The notes under the pieces are model-generated. The model was not told where the DNA came from. It did not search any database and worked only from the letters and a program-made list of their open reading frames with translations. A stretch of DNA of 64,000 nucleotides from Candidatus Methanogaster sp. (GTDB lineage: Archaea > Halobacteriota > Methanosarcinia > Methanosarcinales > Methanogasteraceae), in contig PQXF01000004.1 of assembly GCA_003194445.1 (NCBI GenBank), forward strand, positions 19,562 to 83,561, in the 5' to 3' direction. Every line of letters begins with the position of its first letter. Positions within the stretch are counted from its first letter, which is position 1. Shown in pieces: positions 28,225 to 36,942 of the stretch. The position numbers and the translations under genes are program-made.

Positions 28225-28470
28225 ATGAACAGACGAATTATTGTAATGATCGCGCTTGTGGTTGTGGCGCCTCTCATGCCCGCGAGCGCGGAGACACTCG
28301 AGGTGCGAGTGACGTTGTGAATATCTCCGCATCGAATCTGGAGTTGGTATGGGGTGCTACCAATTTCGCGGCATTCTGGCATGACCTGGATGATAATCTG
28401 CAAAGTGAGGTGCTTACGCTTGAGGATGGCGTGCTAAACGAAGATGTTGATGATCGAACCATCCATGACG
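28225..28470 (+). pseudogene. 5' remnant of a third S-layer gene
   Basis: Thirty-one codons encode the same signal peptide as the second S-layer protein (MNRRIIVMIALVVVA, PASAETLEVR), then a stop at 28318-28320 after a frameshift. In another frame S-layer sequence continues (TNFAAFWHDLDDNLQSEVLTL, DVDDRTI) until about 28470, after which the DNA is unrelated. The promoter and ribosome-binding site remain, so a short secreted peptide could be made. Confidence 0.8.
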
Positions 28471-28752
28471 TCCGTACAATTTTCTTATTCGTGCCATTCA
28501 CGATCCCTTTTCCGATTTTATCACGGATGGATAGATGGGAGGAGGATACGAATTTTAACAGGTTATTTTCTGGCAAGCCCTTAAACCGCCCTGATCGCCC
28601 CCCCAAAGCCAGCGATGATGACTTTTTCCGCATAGAATTTTCAGAGATATTGACCGGTTCTGGTAATACTGTGTAAAAAACAACTTAACTCCCACTCGAA
28701 AACTTCTTTTACAACGGTAACAGATGGTTGAGATGATGACAAGGGTGATAAT
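28471..28752. other. Stretch after the S-layer remnant, no gene recognised
   Basis: About 280 bases. The plus frame of ORF 28164-28676 stays open (RTIFLFVPFTIPFPILSRMD) but resembles nothing I know and probably is not coding. The last bases contain a weak ribosome-binding site for the next gene. Confidence 0.35.
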
Positions 28753-29139
28753 ATGAAGATGATGATACACGTTTCATCGGCGGTTCACGATCCTGTGATT
28801 GCGAGAGCGATTCTTGAAACCGGCGTCGAGATCAATGTCGACCGCGCAAACATCGATGCAACGAGCGGCGAGATCGTGCTTGAGGTGCCTGCTAACTCCT
28901 GCGCCCGCGTTGCGACCGCATTCGAACGTCAGGGAGCATCAGTCTCTGTACTCGAACACCCGATCATCCGGGACGATGCCGAATGCGTGCACTGCGGTGC
29001 ATGCATCAGTGTCTGCCCGGTTCAGGTCTTCTCATTTAAAGATGACTGGAGTGTTGCGATGGACGAGTCGAAGTGCATCCAGTGCAGAACCTGTGTGACT
29101 GCATGTCCGCATGTCGCGCTCATGGTGATGAGTGAGTAG
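28753..29139 (+). CDS. NIL-domain 2[4Fe-4S] ferredoxin
   Basis: A 128-residue protein. Residues 1-75 form a NIL domain (small-molecule-binding ferredoxin-like fold); residues 77-125 hold two [4Fe-4S] motifs, CVHCGACISVCP and CIQCRTCVTACP. In methanogens a NIL-ferredoxin works with a DUF39/COG1900 protein in making homocysteine by sulfide insertion; that partner is not in this window, though a CBS-domain protein is next door on the opposite strand. The role in sulfur assimilation is inferred from family knowledge. ATG 28753 or 28759 could start the protein. Confidence 0.85.
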   Translation: MKMMIHVSSAVHDPVIARAILETGVEINVDRANIDATSGEIVLEVPANSCARVATAFERQGASVSVLEHPIIRDDAECVHCGACISVCPVQVFSFKDDWSVAMDESKCIQCRTCVTACPHVALMVMSE

Positions 29140-29179
29140 GCAAACGACTCCGATGCTGTTGCTTCAGTGGATGCCCGAA

Positions 29180-29587
29180 TTACCCGGCTTTCGAAACCTC
29201 TCGTACGATGTCGCTCGTGCACAGTATCCCGACCGGTCGCTGTGACGCGCCAACGCCTTTTTCTGACAGTATCAGCAGTCTGTGGATGTGTCCATCGCTC
29301 ATGATCTTCGCTGCTCGCCCCAGTGGGGCATCCGGCGCAACCGCAATCAAGCGTGAAGACATAATATCCTCTGCGGTCAACTGTTTAAGATCCGGTTTGT
29401 GCAGCACCTTGACCAGGTCCATCTCTGATATGAATCCAAGCGCATCCCCCTGCGCACCGATCACTGCCACTCCGGATAAACACTGGTTTGCCATCCTCTC
29501 TGCAATCTCCTTGATATGTGTATCTGGAGTGACAGTCGTCACCCCGCGCGTCATGACATCCCGTATCATTTTTTCAGCTATCTTCAT
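29180..29587 (-). CDS. CBS-domain-pair protein
   Basis: A ~135-residue protein made of two CBS motifs: VRDVMTRGVTTVTPDTHI-like repeat at the N-terminus (here IRDVMTRGV) and AEDIMSSRLIAVAPDAPLG in the second half. Such pairs bind adenosyl nucleotides and regulate partners. ATG 29587 is preferred to ATG 29593 because AGGAGG lies 8 bases upstream of the former and only 2 before the latter. It converges with the NIL-ferredoxin gene. A standalone two-CBS protein gives no pathway by itself; the neighbour suggests, but does not show, a link to sulfur metabolism. Confidence 0.85.
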   Translation of the reverse strand: MKIAEKMIRDVMTRGVTTVTPDTHIKEIAERMANQCLSGVAVIGAQGDALGFISEMDLVKVLHKPDLKQLTAEDIMSSRLIAVAPDAPLGRAAKIMSDGHIHRLLILSEKGVGASQRPVGILCTSDIVREVSKAG

Positions 29588-29714
29588 AATCATCGCCTCC
29601 TGTTCTTATTTCTTGTGTGTAAAGACACCACGCTCTGAAACACGCACCATCTACCATGGAACAGAGTGGTTATAAACCTATTCGCCGTACTATGGGAAAA
29701 AGATATCGATCACC

Positions 29715-30785
29715 CTATCGGCAGGCGACCCTGATGTTCTGATCAATCGATTCTATCTCAAATTTAGCGTCTGTAAATTGTTCGCACGCCCAGATATTCG
29801 TCTTCGTGTGGGATGATAACTCCCGCACGGTGAACGACCCGAACCCTGCGATAGCCATGTACGGAATCAGTTGATCCGCCAGATAAACGTCCACCGACGC
29901 ACCGGAGTCCAGTTCCCTGATGATGCGGTCTGCTGCACCGGATCCGACCATCTCTGCCGGCTTTCCGCGCTCTCCAAGCGCAGATCCGCCCATAAGACCG
30001 CGCCAGAGAGTGATTCCGCTTCCTGTGCTGCCACTGCCACGCCTGCCGCTCCTGTTGCCCTTGCCACCCTTGCTACCCCTGCCACCCTTGCCGCCTTCCG
30101 GTGCGGCAGGGTTATGCTCGGTTATGATGTCCGCGGCATATCCGCGCACCTCAAGTCTGGTGGCAGCAGCATCACGCTGCCTTTTTGCGACGTGCTCAGG
30201 AAGTCCTGATGCATGAGAGCACCCGTAAACTGTGTTCGCACCAGTTCTGTCAAAATCAACCCCCATAATCCGGGAGGGTGTAATCTCAGCCCTGATCTGC
30301 CCGCCCCCACGCGGATAATAGCCACGCTGCAACACCTCGATCTCCACACCGCACCCGGCAAGCGCGAGTGCTGGCAGCGTGACGTGCCGCAGGTAGTCGA
30401 TCGGCGGACTCCATTTCACATCGGTTCCACCAGTGATATCAAAGACCGACGTTTCCGGATAATGCAGTGCAACAGGGATCAGACACTGGAGAAGAAGCGA
30501 AATGCTTCCTGCTGTGCCTATGTCCAGGCGGTATGCCCCACCCCTGATCTCTCCTGGAGCAAAGGTCACCTCTGTAGACCTGATTAAAAGACCTGAAACT
30601 TCTGCACCGGTAAGCGACGCCACCGCTTCTATCGCGGTCAGGTGCTGTGCAGAAAGCCCAGGATTTGGGCGGTTGCTGCGGATGTTTCTGATGCGCACAG
30701 GCGTTTCTGTTATCGCAGCCATGGCAACAGATGTGCGCAGGATCTGCCCGCCGCCCTCCCCGAACGAGCCGTCGATGGTGAGCAT
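29715..30785 (-). CDS. rtcA: RNA 3'-terminal phosphate cyclase
   Basis: RtcA converts RNA 3'-phosphates to 2',3'-cyclic phosphates using ATP. Signature features: start MLTIDGSFGEGGGQILRTS, NIRSNRPNPGLSAQHLT, IRGGAYRLDIGTAGS and RGYYPRGGGQI; the catalytic-histidine end segment reads LIPYMAIAGFGSF... with the C-terminal NIWACEQF strand. The ORF track starts at 30851, but relatives start at ATG 30785 (356 residues). Odd point: a low-complexity insert of about 27 Gly/Arg/Lys/Ser residues near residue 225-255 (GGKGGRGSKGGKGN), unusual for the family and encoded by C+T-rich repeats on the plus strand. Next to it lies an egsA remnant. Confidence 0.9.
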   Translation of the reverse strand: MLTIDGSFGEGGGQILRTSVAMAAITETPVRIRNIRSNRPNPGLSAQHLTAIEAVASLTGAEVSGLLIRSTEVTFAPGEIRGGAYRLDIGTAGSISLLLQCLIPVALHYPETSVFDITGGTDVKWSPPIDYLRHVTLPALALAGCGVEIEVLQRGYYPRGGGQIRAEITPSRIMGVDFDRTGANTVYGCSHASGLPEHVAKRQRDAAATRLEVRGYAADIITEHNPAAPEGGKGGRGSKGGKGNRSGRRGSGSTGSGITLWRGLMGGSALGERGKPAEMVGSGAADRIIRELDSGASVDVYLADQLIPYMAIAGFGSFTVRELSSHTKTNIWACEQFTDAKFEIESIDQNIRVACR

Positions 30786-30914
30786 AGAGTACGGTCTGCT
30801 GCTGCGGCGATATATGCTTTTGCCAGACCTGCGGGACTGGTCGTCCGACAAACGTCCGCCAGGTTCGTGGTGACTCTCACGCGCTCGAGCCGGGCACGCA
30901 GGTCTCCTATAATC

Positions 30915-31130
30915 CTCGCCACTTCATTGTAGCATCCCCGGTAAGCCCCGCCCCAAGAATCGTGTAGCGCTCAGGACGGATCTCTGATGCATGAACCAGC
31001 GCGTCGATGATGCACTGGTCAGGAATCCCGAGTTCCGTAGCAGTCGTGGGCGCACCGACTGTTTGCAGCGCAGCCCTGATCTGCTGCCAGTTGCCATCGT
31101 GTAGGTACATCAAGATCGCGCTTCGTGGCT
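30915..31130 (-). pseudogene. Duplicated 3' end of the glycerol-1-phosphate dehydrogenase gene
   Basis: About 60 codons ([53 protein letters not shown]) match the C-terminus of the intact egsA at 34212-34440 with scattered changes. It has no N-terminus and a one-base deletion near 30921 disturbs the last codons. It lies on the same strand as egsA, with the A+T-rich island between the two copies. Confidence 0.85.
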
Positions 31131-31309
31131 GACTATACCACCATCCACATACAACTATAATTATATTCATTGTATGCAATACTACTTTAATGTAATATAT
31201 ATCTTAACAAGGTGGGTGAATCACCGCTAACAAACGTTGCTGGTGTGATTTTTTATGACGAAATAAGAGAAGATCAATATCCATTTTTATTTTTTTGTAT
31301 TGAAATTAA

Positions 31310-31999
31310 TCAGTCCGAAATATTAACTTCATTCACAGGCATTTTCTCTATGAGATTGTTTAACTCATTCAGTTGCCTATTGATTTTAGACAAATGGTCA
31401 CGCATACTTTCAGTGGTCGAATCATCTATCAAAACACCGTCTTCCGTGCAGATTTCCATGGATTCGATTACCGTGCCCATAAGCGATGCCGATAGATATA
31501 GAATATCATCTACATCATCCCTGATGTGAAGAATTTCTCTGCCGTAAGAGTGTATTATAAGGTCTATCATCGGTATGTTTCGGTCCATATCCATAGAATT
31601 TCTATTAGAAACATTTGTCCAACTATTGATACGGTTTTCAGCAGTTTTTAAAAAACATCTATCAAATTCTGGTTTTAATACTTTGGAATAACGTCTTTTA
31701 AAATCCATTAACTCTTGGATAACGTCTTCTGACTGTCCAGCCTTTGCAAGAATATCGAAAATCGCATCACTATCATCAGATGACTGGAACACAGCAGAAA
31801 TAATTCGAAACTGATCAGGAATTTTTATAGTTAAATTGGAGATTTTAAATGAGATGTCCTCGCCCCTTACACTTTGTAAGAAAAGTTCATCAAATTCTTG
31901 TTTGATTAAATCCTTTGTGGATATGTACATAGCCATATCCTCCTTGACCTTTTTTATGATTTCATCATCTATTGAATTAGTCTCTGCCATGTCAATCAT
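31310..31999 (-). CDS. Unrecognised 229-residue helical protein
   Basis: No family recognised. The protein is acidic and predicted helical, with a C-terminal coiled-coil-like stretch (MRDHLSKINRQLNELNNLIEKM). There is no signal peptide or transmembrane segment. Its ATG overlaps the stop of the upstream winged-helix gene by 4 bases (ATGA at 31996-31999), so the two form an operon and their products may interact. A+T content is clearly higher than in flanking rtcA and egsA, suggesting transfer. Confidence 0.7.
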   Translation of the reverse strand: MIDMAETNSIDDEIIKKVKEDMAMYISTKDLIKQEFDELFLQSVRGEDISFKISNLTIKIPDQFRIISAVFQSSDDSDAIFDILAKAGQSEDVIQELMDFKRRYSKVLKPEFDRCFLKTAENRINSWTNVSNRNSMDMDRNIPMIDLIIHSYGREILHIRDDVDDILYLSASLMGTVIESMEICTEDGVLIDDSTTESMRDHLSKINRQLNELNNLIEKMPVNEVNISD

Positions 32000-32952
32000 C
32001 GAGTGTATAGCCCCAAAAAATTATCACGTGTTGATTTTTCAGGAATGTTTTCCTTTGAGTAATTATGCCCCATCAAGTGACTATATGCTGTTGCTTCATT
32101 ACTCTTGGATGCACACCCATACAGATTCATATGTGGTATGCTCTGTGGATTATTAGCAATGTATTTCGCCGGACCAATATGAATAACCGATCGTTCCAAA
32201 AGATTTTGGGCAACTCCCTCTGATAACCGTCGATAATCGATTGAAGGAATGTTAGATAAATAGACATCCGTAACTCGCTGAATAATTTCATCAGGAACAC
32301 CAAGTTTAATTGATAAATCCGACGTATCAGCCTCTGGATGATGTGCAATACTCTGTAATATCTCCTCGAATTCATCTACGTGCAACAATGGTTCTGACAA
32401 CTCTTGAGCAACGAGTTCGCCTTCGACTGTTAATCTGCAAAATGTTTTGTTACCTTCTTTGGCGGTATGAACGATGTCATTATCAACCATCCTTTTAATA
32501 ATTTGAGATAGTGACGACATGCTAACACCGTACCCTATCTCTTTTGTGAGTTCTTTTTGAAGTTCGCTCATATATAGTGATGCCTTCCTATGCAAAATTA
32601 ATGCTATTTTATCTCTTAGTCTACCACTCTTGACAAAATCAACTTTTTTTTTATTGGGAATGTTACCTGCAAGCAGATAGGCGATATCCTCCATTGCTTC
32701 CAGTCTACCAACCAATCGTTTCTTATCGTTCTTATAGAAATGTCTGATAACACCTCCCACCTCTTTTTTAACAGTTTGGAAAAATCCAATATCTTTTCTT
32801 ATTATTGCGGCTGAAAACATCAAATCTAAAGCATGGACTGAAATTAACATATCCTCCTCGACCTCTGCTTCCAACATCTTGTTTTTTACTGCATCGAATC
32901 CTTCGGTCGCGAGATCGATACTTTTTTCCATCTGGTCTTCATTCATCGTCAT
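31996..32952 (-). CDS. Winged-helix DNA-binding protein of unknown role (318 residues)
   Basis: The N-terminal ~110 residues are helical with no recognised domain. Residues ~115-185 look like a MarR/ArsR-type winged helix (IALILHRKASLYMSELQKELTKEIGYGVSMSSLSQIIKRM, then a wing VHTAKEGNKTFCRLT). A second helical/HTH-like part follows (HHPEADTSDLSIKLGVPDEIIQRV). It likely regulates the island or recognises DNA. The gene is divergent from the 33054 gene across a ~100-base A+T-rich region. Start at 32952 or at 32946 (MNEDQ). Confidence 0.7.
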   Translation of the reverse strand: MTMNEDQMEKSIDLATEGFDAVKNKMLEAEVEEDMLISVHALDLMFSAAIIRKDIGFFQTVKKEVGGVIRHFYKNDKKRLVGRLEAMEDIAYLLAGNIPNKKKVDFVKSGRLRDKIALILHRKASLYMSELQKELTKEIGYGVSMSSLSQIIKRMVDNDIVHTAKEGNKTFCRLTVEGELVAQELSEPLLHVDEFEEILQSIAHHPEADTSDLSIKLGVPDEIIQRVTDVYLSNIPSIDYRRLSEGVAQNLLERSVIHIGPAKYIANNPQSIPHMNLYGCASKSNEATAYSHLMGHNYSKENIPEKSTRDNFLGLYTR

Positions 32953-33017
32953 GGCGGCTCAATCCTTCTGCGATAGTTTACAGATTGTTTATGTTGAGTA
33001 ACCTAACCTACACATTA

Positions 33018-33030
33018 ACCTATATATGCC
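33018..33030 (+). promoter_or_regulatory. TATA-like box for the 33054 gene
   Basis: cctatatatgcct lies about 27-35 bases before ATG 33054 with no Shine-Dalgarno between, the spacing expected for a leaderless archaeal transcript. Confidence 0.5.
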
Positions 33031-33053
33031 TATCGCTTCTTCATCTATTAAAT

Positions 33054-33719
33054 ATGTCGGCGCGAGATTTCCTAAAAGGACTTGTCAAATATGCAGACTT
33101 AACAAGAGAAGAGGAACGCATCGATATTCTATCACATAACGAGGGTGTGTTTGTTGAAGTTGTTAATATAAGTGAAAACATACAAAAATGTCTTTCTACG
33201 TTCGATGCTAGTAAGAATTTAATTAAATTTCTTAAAAATGATTTCTACGAATTTTTTTTGTTTTTCTATAAGACCCATCTACCTGAGCTTAAAAGGTATC
33301 CACACTCTTTTTCAGCTATGGATGTAAAAGAAGGCATCTCAAATTGTCCTGATGCAATTTATTGTCTTGTTTTAGAAGATTACATTAAAAATGATAGTTG
33401 GGAGAGGTTAAAACGTATTATAGAAAATTACATGAATCTTGACACGTACCTGATCGGCAAATTTTTTATATTAACATCGTTGCGGCGAGGATCTTGCAGA
33501 TTGGAAGATAATTGGGATAATATAATATCTCTTATTGACAAATATTGCGAAAAGCGCGAGTCTACTCTGAGAGTCTTTGACATAGATGATATCGAGAAGA
33601 CGTTTTTAGAATGTAACGATGTGCAGCCGATAACAAAAGAAAGGTTTGATGAGCTACGACGAATTGGAGACGGCATTATGCAGCAAATGCACGATAACTG
33701 TCCATGGAAAAAGATTTAG
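33054..33719 (+). CDS. Unrecognised 221-residue protein
   Basis: The track begins at 32805, but the segment before 33054 is antisense to the divergent gene and unlikely to be coding; ATG 33054 follows a well-placed TATA-like box. The product is helical, rich in Asp, Lys and Phe, with no transmembrane segment or known motif (LVKYADLTREEERIDILSHN at the N-terminus). It is separated by 9 bases from the following membrane protein gene, so they are probably co-transcribed. Low G+C as in the rest of the island. Confidence 0.65.
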   Translation: MSARDFLKGLVKYADLTREEERIDILSHNEGVFVEVVNISENIQKCLSTFDASKNLIKFLKNDFYEFFLFFYKTHLPELKRYPHSFSAMDVKEGISNCPDAIYCLVLEDYIKNDSWERLKRIIENYMNLDTYLIGKFFILTSLRRGSCRLEDNWDNIISLIDKYCEKRESTLRVFDIDDIEKTFLECNDVQPITKERFDELRRIGDGIMQQMHDNCPWKKI

Positions 33720-33728
33720 GATTATTTT

Positions 33729-34166
33729 ATGTGTTACATTTCTTTGATTATCGAGAAACCCTTGGCTGAAACCATATTTGTGACTGCTGCTCAGTGTGTA
33801 GCAACCATCATTGGAATCGTTGGCATGTTCATAATCTTTCGTGTTGAGCAGTGGAAAGGAGAGAAATGGAGAGTCGAAGATCGATTAAATGAATTGAATC
33901 GCCATCCGGAAACACCCGGTCCGATCGAATCCACCAGGATCAGATTGAAAGAATTAGAAGATCACCCTCCTTTTTGCAAAACAAGACTTCTTACGTTTAT
34001 AATCCCAAATATTGCCACAATAGTTACTGCGATGATTTGTTTACTAATGCTTAATGGATGCGCGGACATTGTTAGCGCAATTCCTGCTGTTGTGGTCCTA
34101 CTTTTACTGTCACTTTCTGTCTTATTAACAGTATATATTATTTATGATATGACAAAATTAAAATAA
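33729..34166 (+). CDS. Small membrane protein with three predicted transmembrane segments
   Basis: A 145-residue protein. One hydrophobic segment near residues 14-37 (VTAAQCVATIIGIVGMFIIF), a charged middle (WRVEDRLNELNRHP), then two segments near 90-140 (IIPNIATIVTAMICLLML; VVVLLLLSLSVLLTVYIIY). No family recognised. Transcribed after the 221-residue protein and converging with egsA. A membrane protein paired with a soluble protein of unknown function is a layout seen in some defence modules, but nothing here proves that. Confidence 0.65.
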   Translation: MCYISLIIEKPLAETIFVTAAQCVATIIGIVGMFIIFRVEQWKGEKWRVEDRLNELNRHPETPGPIESTRIRLKELEDHPPFCKTRLLTFIIPNIATIVTAMICLLMLNGCADIVSAIPAVVVLLLLSLSVLLTVYIIYDMTKLK

Positions 34167-34211
34167 ATAACTTTAAAAAAAGAAACGATAAGTAAACGTG
34201 CATAATAAAAA

Positions 34212-35264
34212 TCAACCAATGACTTCCGTAATCCGCGCCACGTTCATTGCCGCGTCCCGGGTAAGCCCGGCTCCGAGAATCGTATATCGCTCGGGACGGA
34301 TCTCTGATGCATGAACCAGCGCGTCGATGATGCACTGGCCAGGGATCCCGAGTTCTGCGGCAGTCGTTGGCGCACCGATCGTTCGCAGCGCAGCCCTGAT
34401 CTGCTGCCAGTTGCCGCCGTGCAGGTACATCATCATGATTGTGCCGACGCCGCACTGCTCGCCGTGCAGGGCTGGTTCAGGCGCGATTTCGTCCAGTGCG
34501 TGGCTGAACTTATGCTCTGATCCGGATGCTGGCATGGATGAGCCGGCAATGCTCATTGCAACACCGCTTGAGACAAGTGCCTTAATAACAAGCCTTGCAG
34601 ATTCCTCAAGTTCCGGTTTGATCGTCTCTGCCCGGTCCATCACAATCTGCGCAGTCATCCGGGACAGTGTGGCAGCATACTCGCTGTATGGCGCGTTTCT
34701 GAGCCGGTGCGCAAGCTCCCAGTCGAGAACCGCGGTGTAGTTCGAGACGATATCGCCACATCCCGATGCAAGGAAACGATGCGGAGCCCGGGCGATGATC
34801 CCTGTGTCCGCGATGATCCCCAGTGGCGCCTGCGCCGGAACCGAGACCGTGTCGCCATCGCGGGCGATCGATGCACGCATCGATGCGATGCCGTCGTGCG
34901 CTGCTGCTGTCGGCACGCTCAGAAACGGGATATCGAGCATCGTCGATGCGAGTTTCGCGACATCGATCACTGTGCCGCCGCCGACTCCAACGAGGAAGGA
35001 GGCGTTCTCTGCCGCGGTTACTGTGCTGTCTATGTTCTCCTGGTCAGCGTTCGTGACGATTGCGATGTCTGTTGCGAATCCGTCATTGCTGAGTATGTCT
35101 GCTACGGACTCGCCAGCAATCTCTCGCGTCTTTCTGCCGGTTACGATGATGGCGCGCTTGCCCAGTTTGAGTTCGGTGCATATACGGGCGGTGTCGGCTA
35201 TGATACCGTGTCCGATCGCGATGTTGCGTGGGAGTTGCATCCATTTCTGTGATTTTGGGGTCAT
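34212..35264 (-). CDS. egsA: sn-Glycerol-1-phosphate dehydrogenase
   Basis: The 350-residue enzyme reduces dihydroxyacetone phosphate to sn-glycerol-1-phosphate with NAD(P)H, the step that sets archaeal lipid stereochemistry. Diagnostic segments: nucleotide-binding [46 protein letters not shown], and the metal-site region [11 protein letters not shown] and [18 protein letters not shown]. Length is normal. Its start overlaps the stop of the HNH endonuclease gene by 4 bases (ATGA), an odd partnership that suggests the restriction pair was inserted just upstream and now provides the promoter. A 3'-end duplicate lies 3.1 kb away. Confidence 0.93.
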   Translation of the reverse strand: MTPKSQKWMQLPRNIAIGHGIIADTARICTELKLGKRAIIVTGRKTREIAGESVADILSNDGFATDIAIVTNADQENIDSTVTAAENASFLVGVGGGTVIDVAKLASTMLDIPFLSVPTAAAHDGIASMRASIARDGDTVSVPAQAPLGIIADTGIIARAPHRFLASGCGDIVSNYTAVLDWELAHRLRNAPYSEYAATLSRMTAQIVMDRAETIKPELEESARLVIKALVSSGVAMSIAGSSMPASGSEHKFSHALDEIAPEPALHGEQCGVGTIMMMYLHGGNWQQIRAALRTIGAPTTAAELGIPGQCIIDALVHASEIRPERYTILGAGLTRDAAMNVARITEVIG

Positions 35265-36007
35265 GGGGATGTGTTGCGGTTATCTAAAAGATGCTTCTTA
35301 ATTATTTTTTTGACATAATCTGGTACTGGGCGACCGTGGCTATTGGCTACTGTTTTCAGCTTATCATATATCGCCACATCTTCTTCGTCCCAGATTATAT
35401 CGAGACGCCGTATCTCTCTCAAAGCTATGTGGATATAATTCTCAGGATGTGTCCAATAACAGTTAGAACAGATTTTATCGGATTTTTCAGTTAGCCAGTT
35501 GGTACAATGTTCGCATGACCAGGACTTTGCCCGATTGCATGAACCGCACAACAACATATAGTCTTCTGAATCCTTATTCTGGCTGTTGCGGTCTCCTGCA
35601 ATCTCATAAGGTATCCTATGATCTATCTGCAAGTATCTTGAATGATGTCTCCCCATACAAATTGCACAACGTCCATGACCACTCTCATAAAGTTCCTGTT
35701 TAAACTTTTTTGAAAATGTTTTTCTTCCACCAAATTTATCTTCATCGATCTTAGACAAATCACCGAAACGATATGCAGCGATATTATGTCCATCCGAAGA
35801 TTTAACTGTAAATGTTTCTATTGGTATTCCCGCCTCACGAACATCACGTACAGCTCTTGGAGGGTGCTTATAACCATATTCACTCTCTAAATCTTCAGTT
35901 GTTATAAATCCGTGCTCGCTGATGTGTTTAACGACAACCCTTGCTCGCTTACTTAGAAGTGACGTCAAAAGTTCAGCAAGTTCTTCAGACACATCTTTAT
36001 TAGCCAT
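35261..36007 (-). CDS. HNH endonuclease, partner of the upstream Dam-type methylase
   Basis: A 248-residue protein. The N-terminal ~95 residues look like a winged-helix domain ([20 protein letters not shown]). The nuclease part has [25 protein letters not shown] and [16 protein letters not shown], the HNH core with its zinc cysteines and the DH pair that binds metal, plus another CxxC cluster (ICSNC). Two bases after the methylase gene on the same strand, so this is very likely the restriction subunit of a type II system. The recognition sequence cannot be read from the protein. The A+T-rich composition points to acquisition. Confidence 0.85.
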   Translation of the reverse strand: MANKDVSEELAELLTSLLSKRARVVVKHISEHGFITTEDLESEYGYKHPPRAVRDVREAGIPIETFTVKSSDGHNIAAYRFGDLSKIDEDKFGGRKTFSKKFKQELYESGHGRCAICMGRHHSRYLQIDHRIPYEIAGDRNSQNKDSEDYMLLCGSCNRAKSWSCEHCTNWLTEKSDKICSNCYWTHPENYIHIALREIRRLDIIWDEEDVAIYDKLKTVANSHGRPVPDYVKKIIKKHLLDNRNTSP

Positions 36008-36009
36008 AC

Positions 36010-36942
36010 TTAATCTCTGTTTAAGGGCAGTGCCATTTGTTTAGTACCGCGGTAGGGGATTACCTTGCTTAAAATTTTATCCGGTGGCATATTAAGACGT
36101 TTAACCAAATCTCCAGAGAGATAGATCGACTCATAAGTTATCTCATTCCTGCCCAGTAGCGTGGATTGGGTTGAACGACCCGCGTTTACCTCCATTCGCT
36201 GAATATCGATATCCGTGGGAATTTCCTTACCGTATGTTTTCCCCTCCTTGCGACCATCATAGCTCAGTATAAATGATATGCGGCGTCTGGCCAGTTTTTC
36301 TATCTGGGATAGGAAATCATCAAAATCGATGCCATTATAATATCTGGGGTCTCTGCCAGTGCACACACCTTGATACGGGGGGTCCATATAAACCAGATCT
36401 GTTTTTGAAACTTTTTTTAAAATGTTTTTATAATCATCATGGGTTATGATCGTTCTGCCACGCAATAAATATGATACCACAAATATATCACTCCTCATTT
36501 TGTCAGGATGACGCCCCTTTCTTCTGTTATCCGGACTTTGGTTAAATTCGCCTTTGGAATTATATCGGATAGAAGCTTTCACACATCTGGCTAATAAATA
36601 AAGAAAATAATCAGGTCTTCCGGTACTGTTAAATTTGTCACGAACTATAAAGTAAAATTCTTTTTCCCTGCCTTTCTGTTCATTCCAGAGGGTTTCATAT
36701 CCATCAGAAATGCCACTGGGATTTGTAATGATTTCATTCCAAAGATCCATTAAAGGTTTATTTAAATCGTTTATATGAAATCTGTGTGACTTCCCATGAG
36801 AAGCAGTAGCAAGCGAAACCGCTGCTGAGCCGGCAAAAGGTTCAACCAATGTGTCAAACCGGTGCGGGAAGAATGATAATATTGTTCCGGATATGTTTCG
36901 TTTACTCCCTTGGTATGGTATAGGATGGGGAACTCTTTTCAT
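36010..36942 (-). CDS. Dam-family (D12) N6-adenine DNA methyltransferase
   Basis: A 310-residue protein. SAM-binding motif LVEPFAGSAAVSL near residue 33 and the catalytic DPPY motif (VYMDPPYQG) near residue 185, in the order typical of D12-class methylases; PYQGSKRN at the N-terminus is also diagnostic. It methylates adenine in the recognition site that the downstream HNH endonuclease cuts. Gene order methylase-endonuclease on one strand lets the protecting enzyme be made first. A solitary regulatory methylase is less likely because of the adjacent nuclease. Confidence 0.88.
   Translation of the reverse strand: MKRVPHPIPYQGSKRNISGTILSFFPHRFDTLVEPFAGSAAVSLATASHGKSHRFHINDLNKPLMDLWNEIITNPSGISDGYETLWNEQKGREKEFYFIVRDKFNSTGRPDYFLYLLARCVKASIRYNSKGEFNQSPDNRRKGRHPDKMRSDIFVVSYLLRGRTIITHDDYKNILKKVSKTDLVYMDPPYQGVCTGRDPRYYNGIDFDDFLSQIEKLARRRISFILSYDGRKEGKTYGKEIPTDIDIQRMEVNAGRSTQSTLLGRNEITYESIYLSGDLVKRLNMPPDKILSKVIPYRGTKQMALPLNRD

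Noticed and set aside
28164-28676. 170-residue plus ORF as an intact gene
   Set aside because: Its middle part is out-of-frame S-layer sequence and its ends belong to the promoter repeat and unrelated DNA; better explained as a pseudogene.
29180-29593. CBS protein as the DUF39/COG1900 partner of the NIL-ferredoxin
   Set aside because: It is only about 135 residues, just the two CBS motifs, without the large DUF39 domain.
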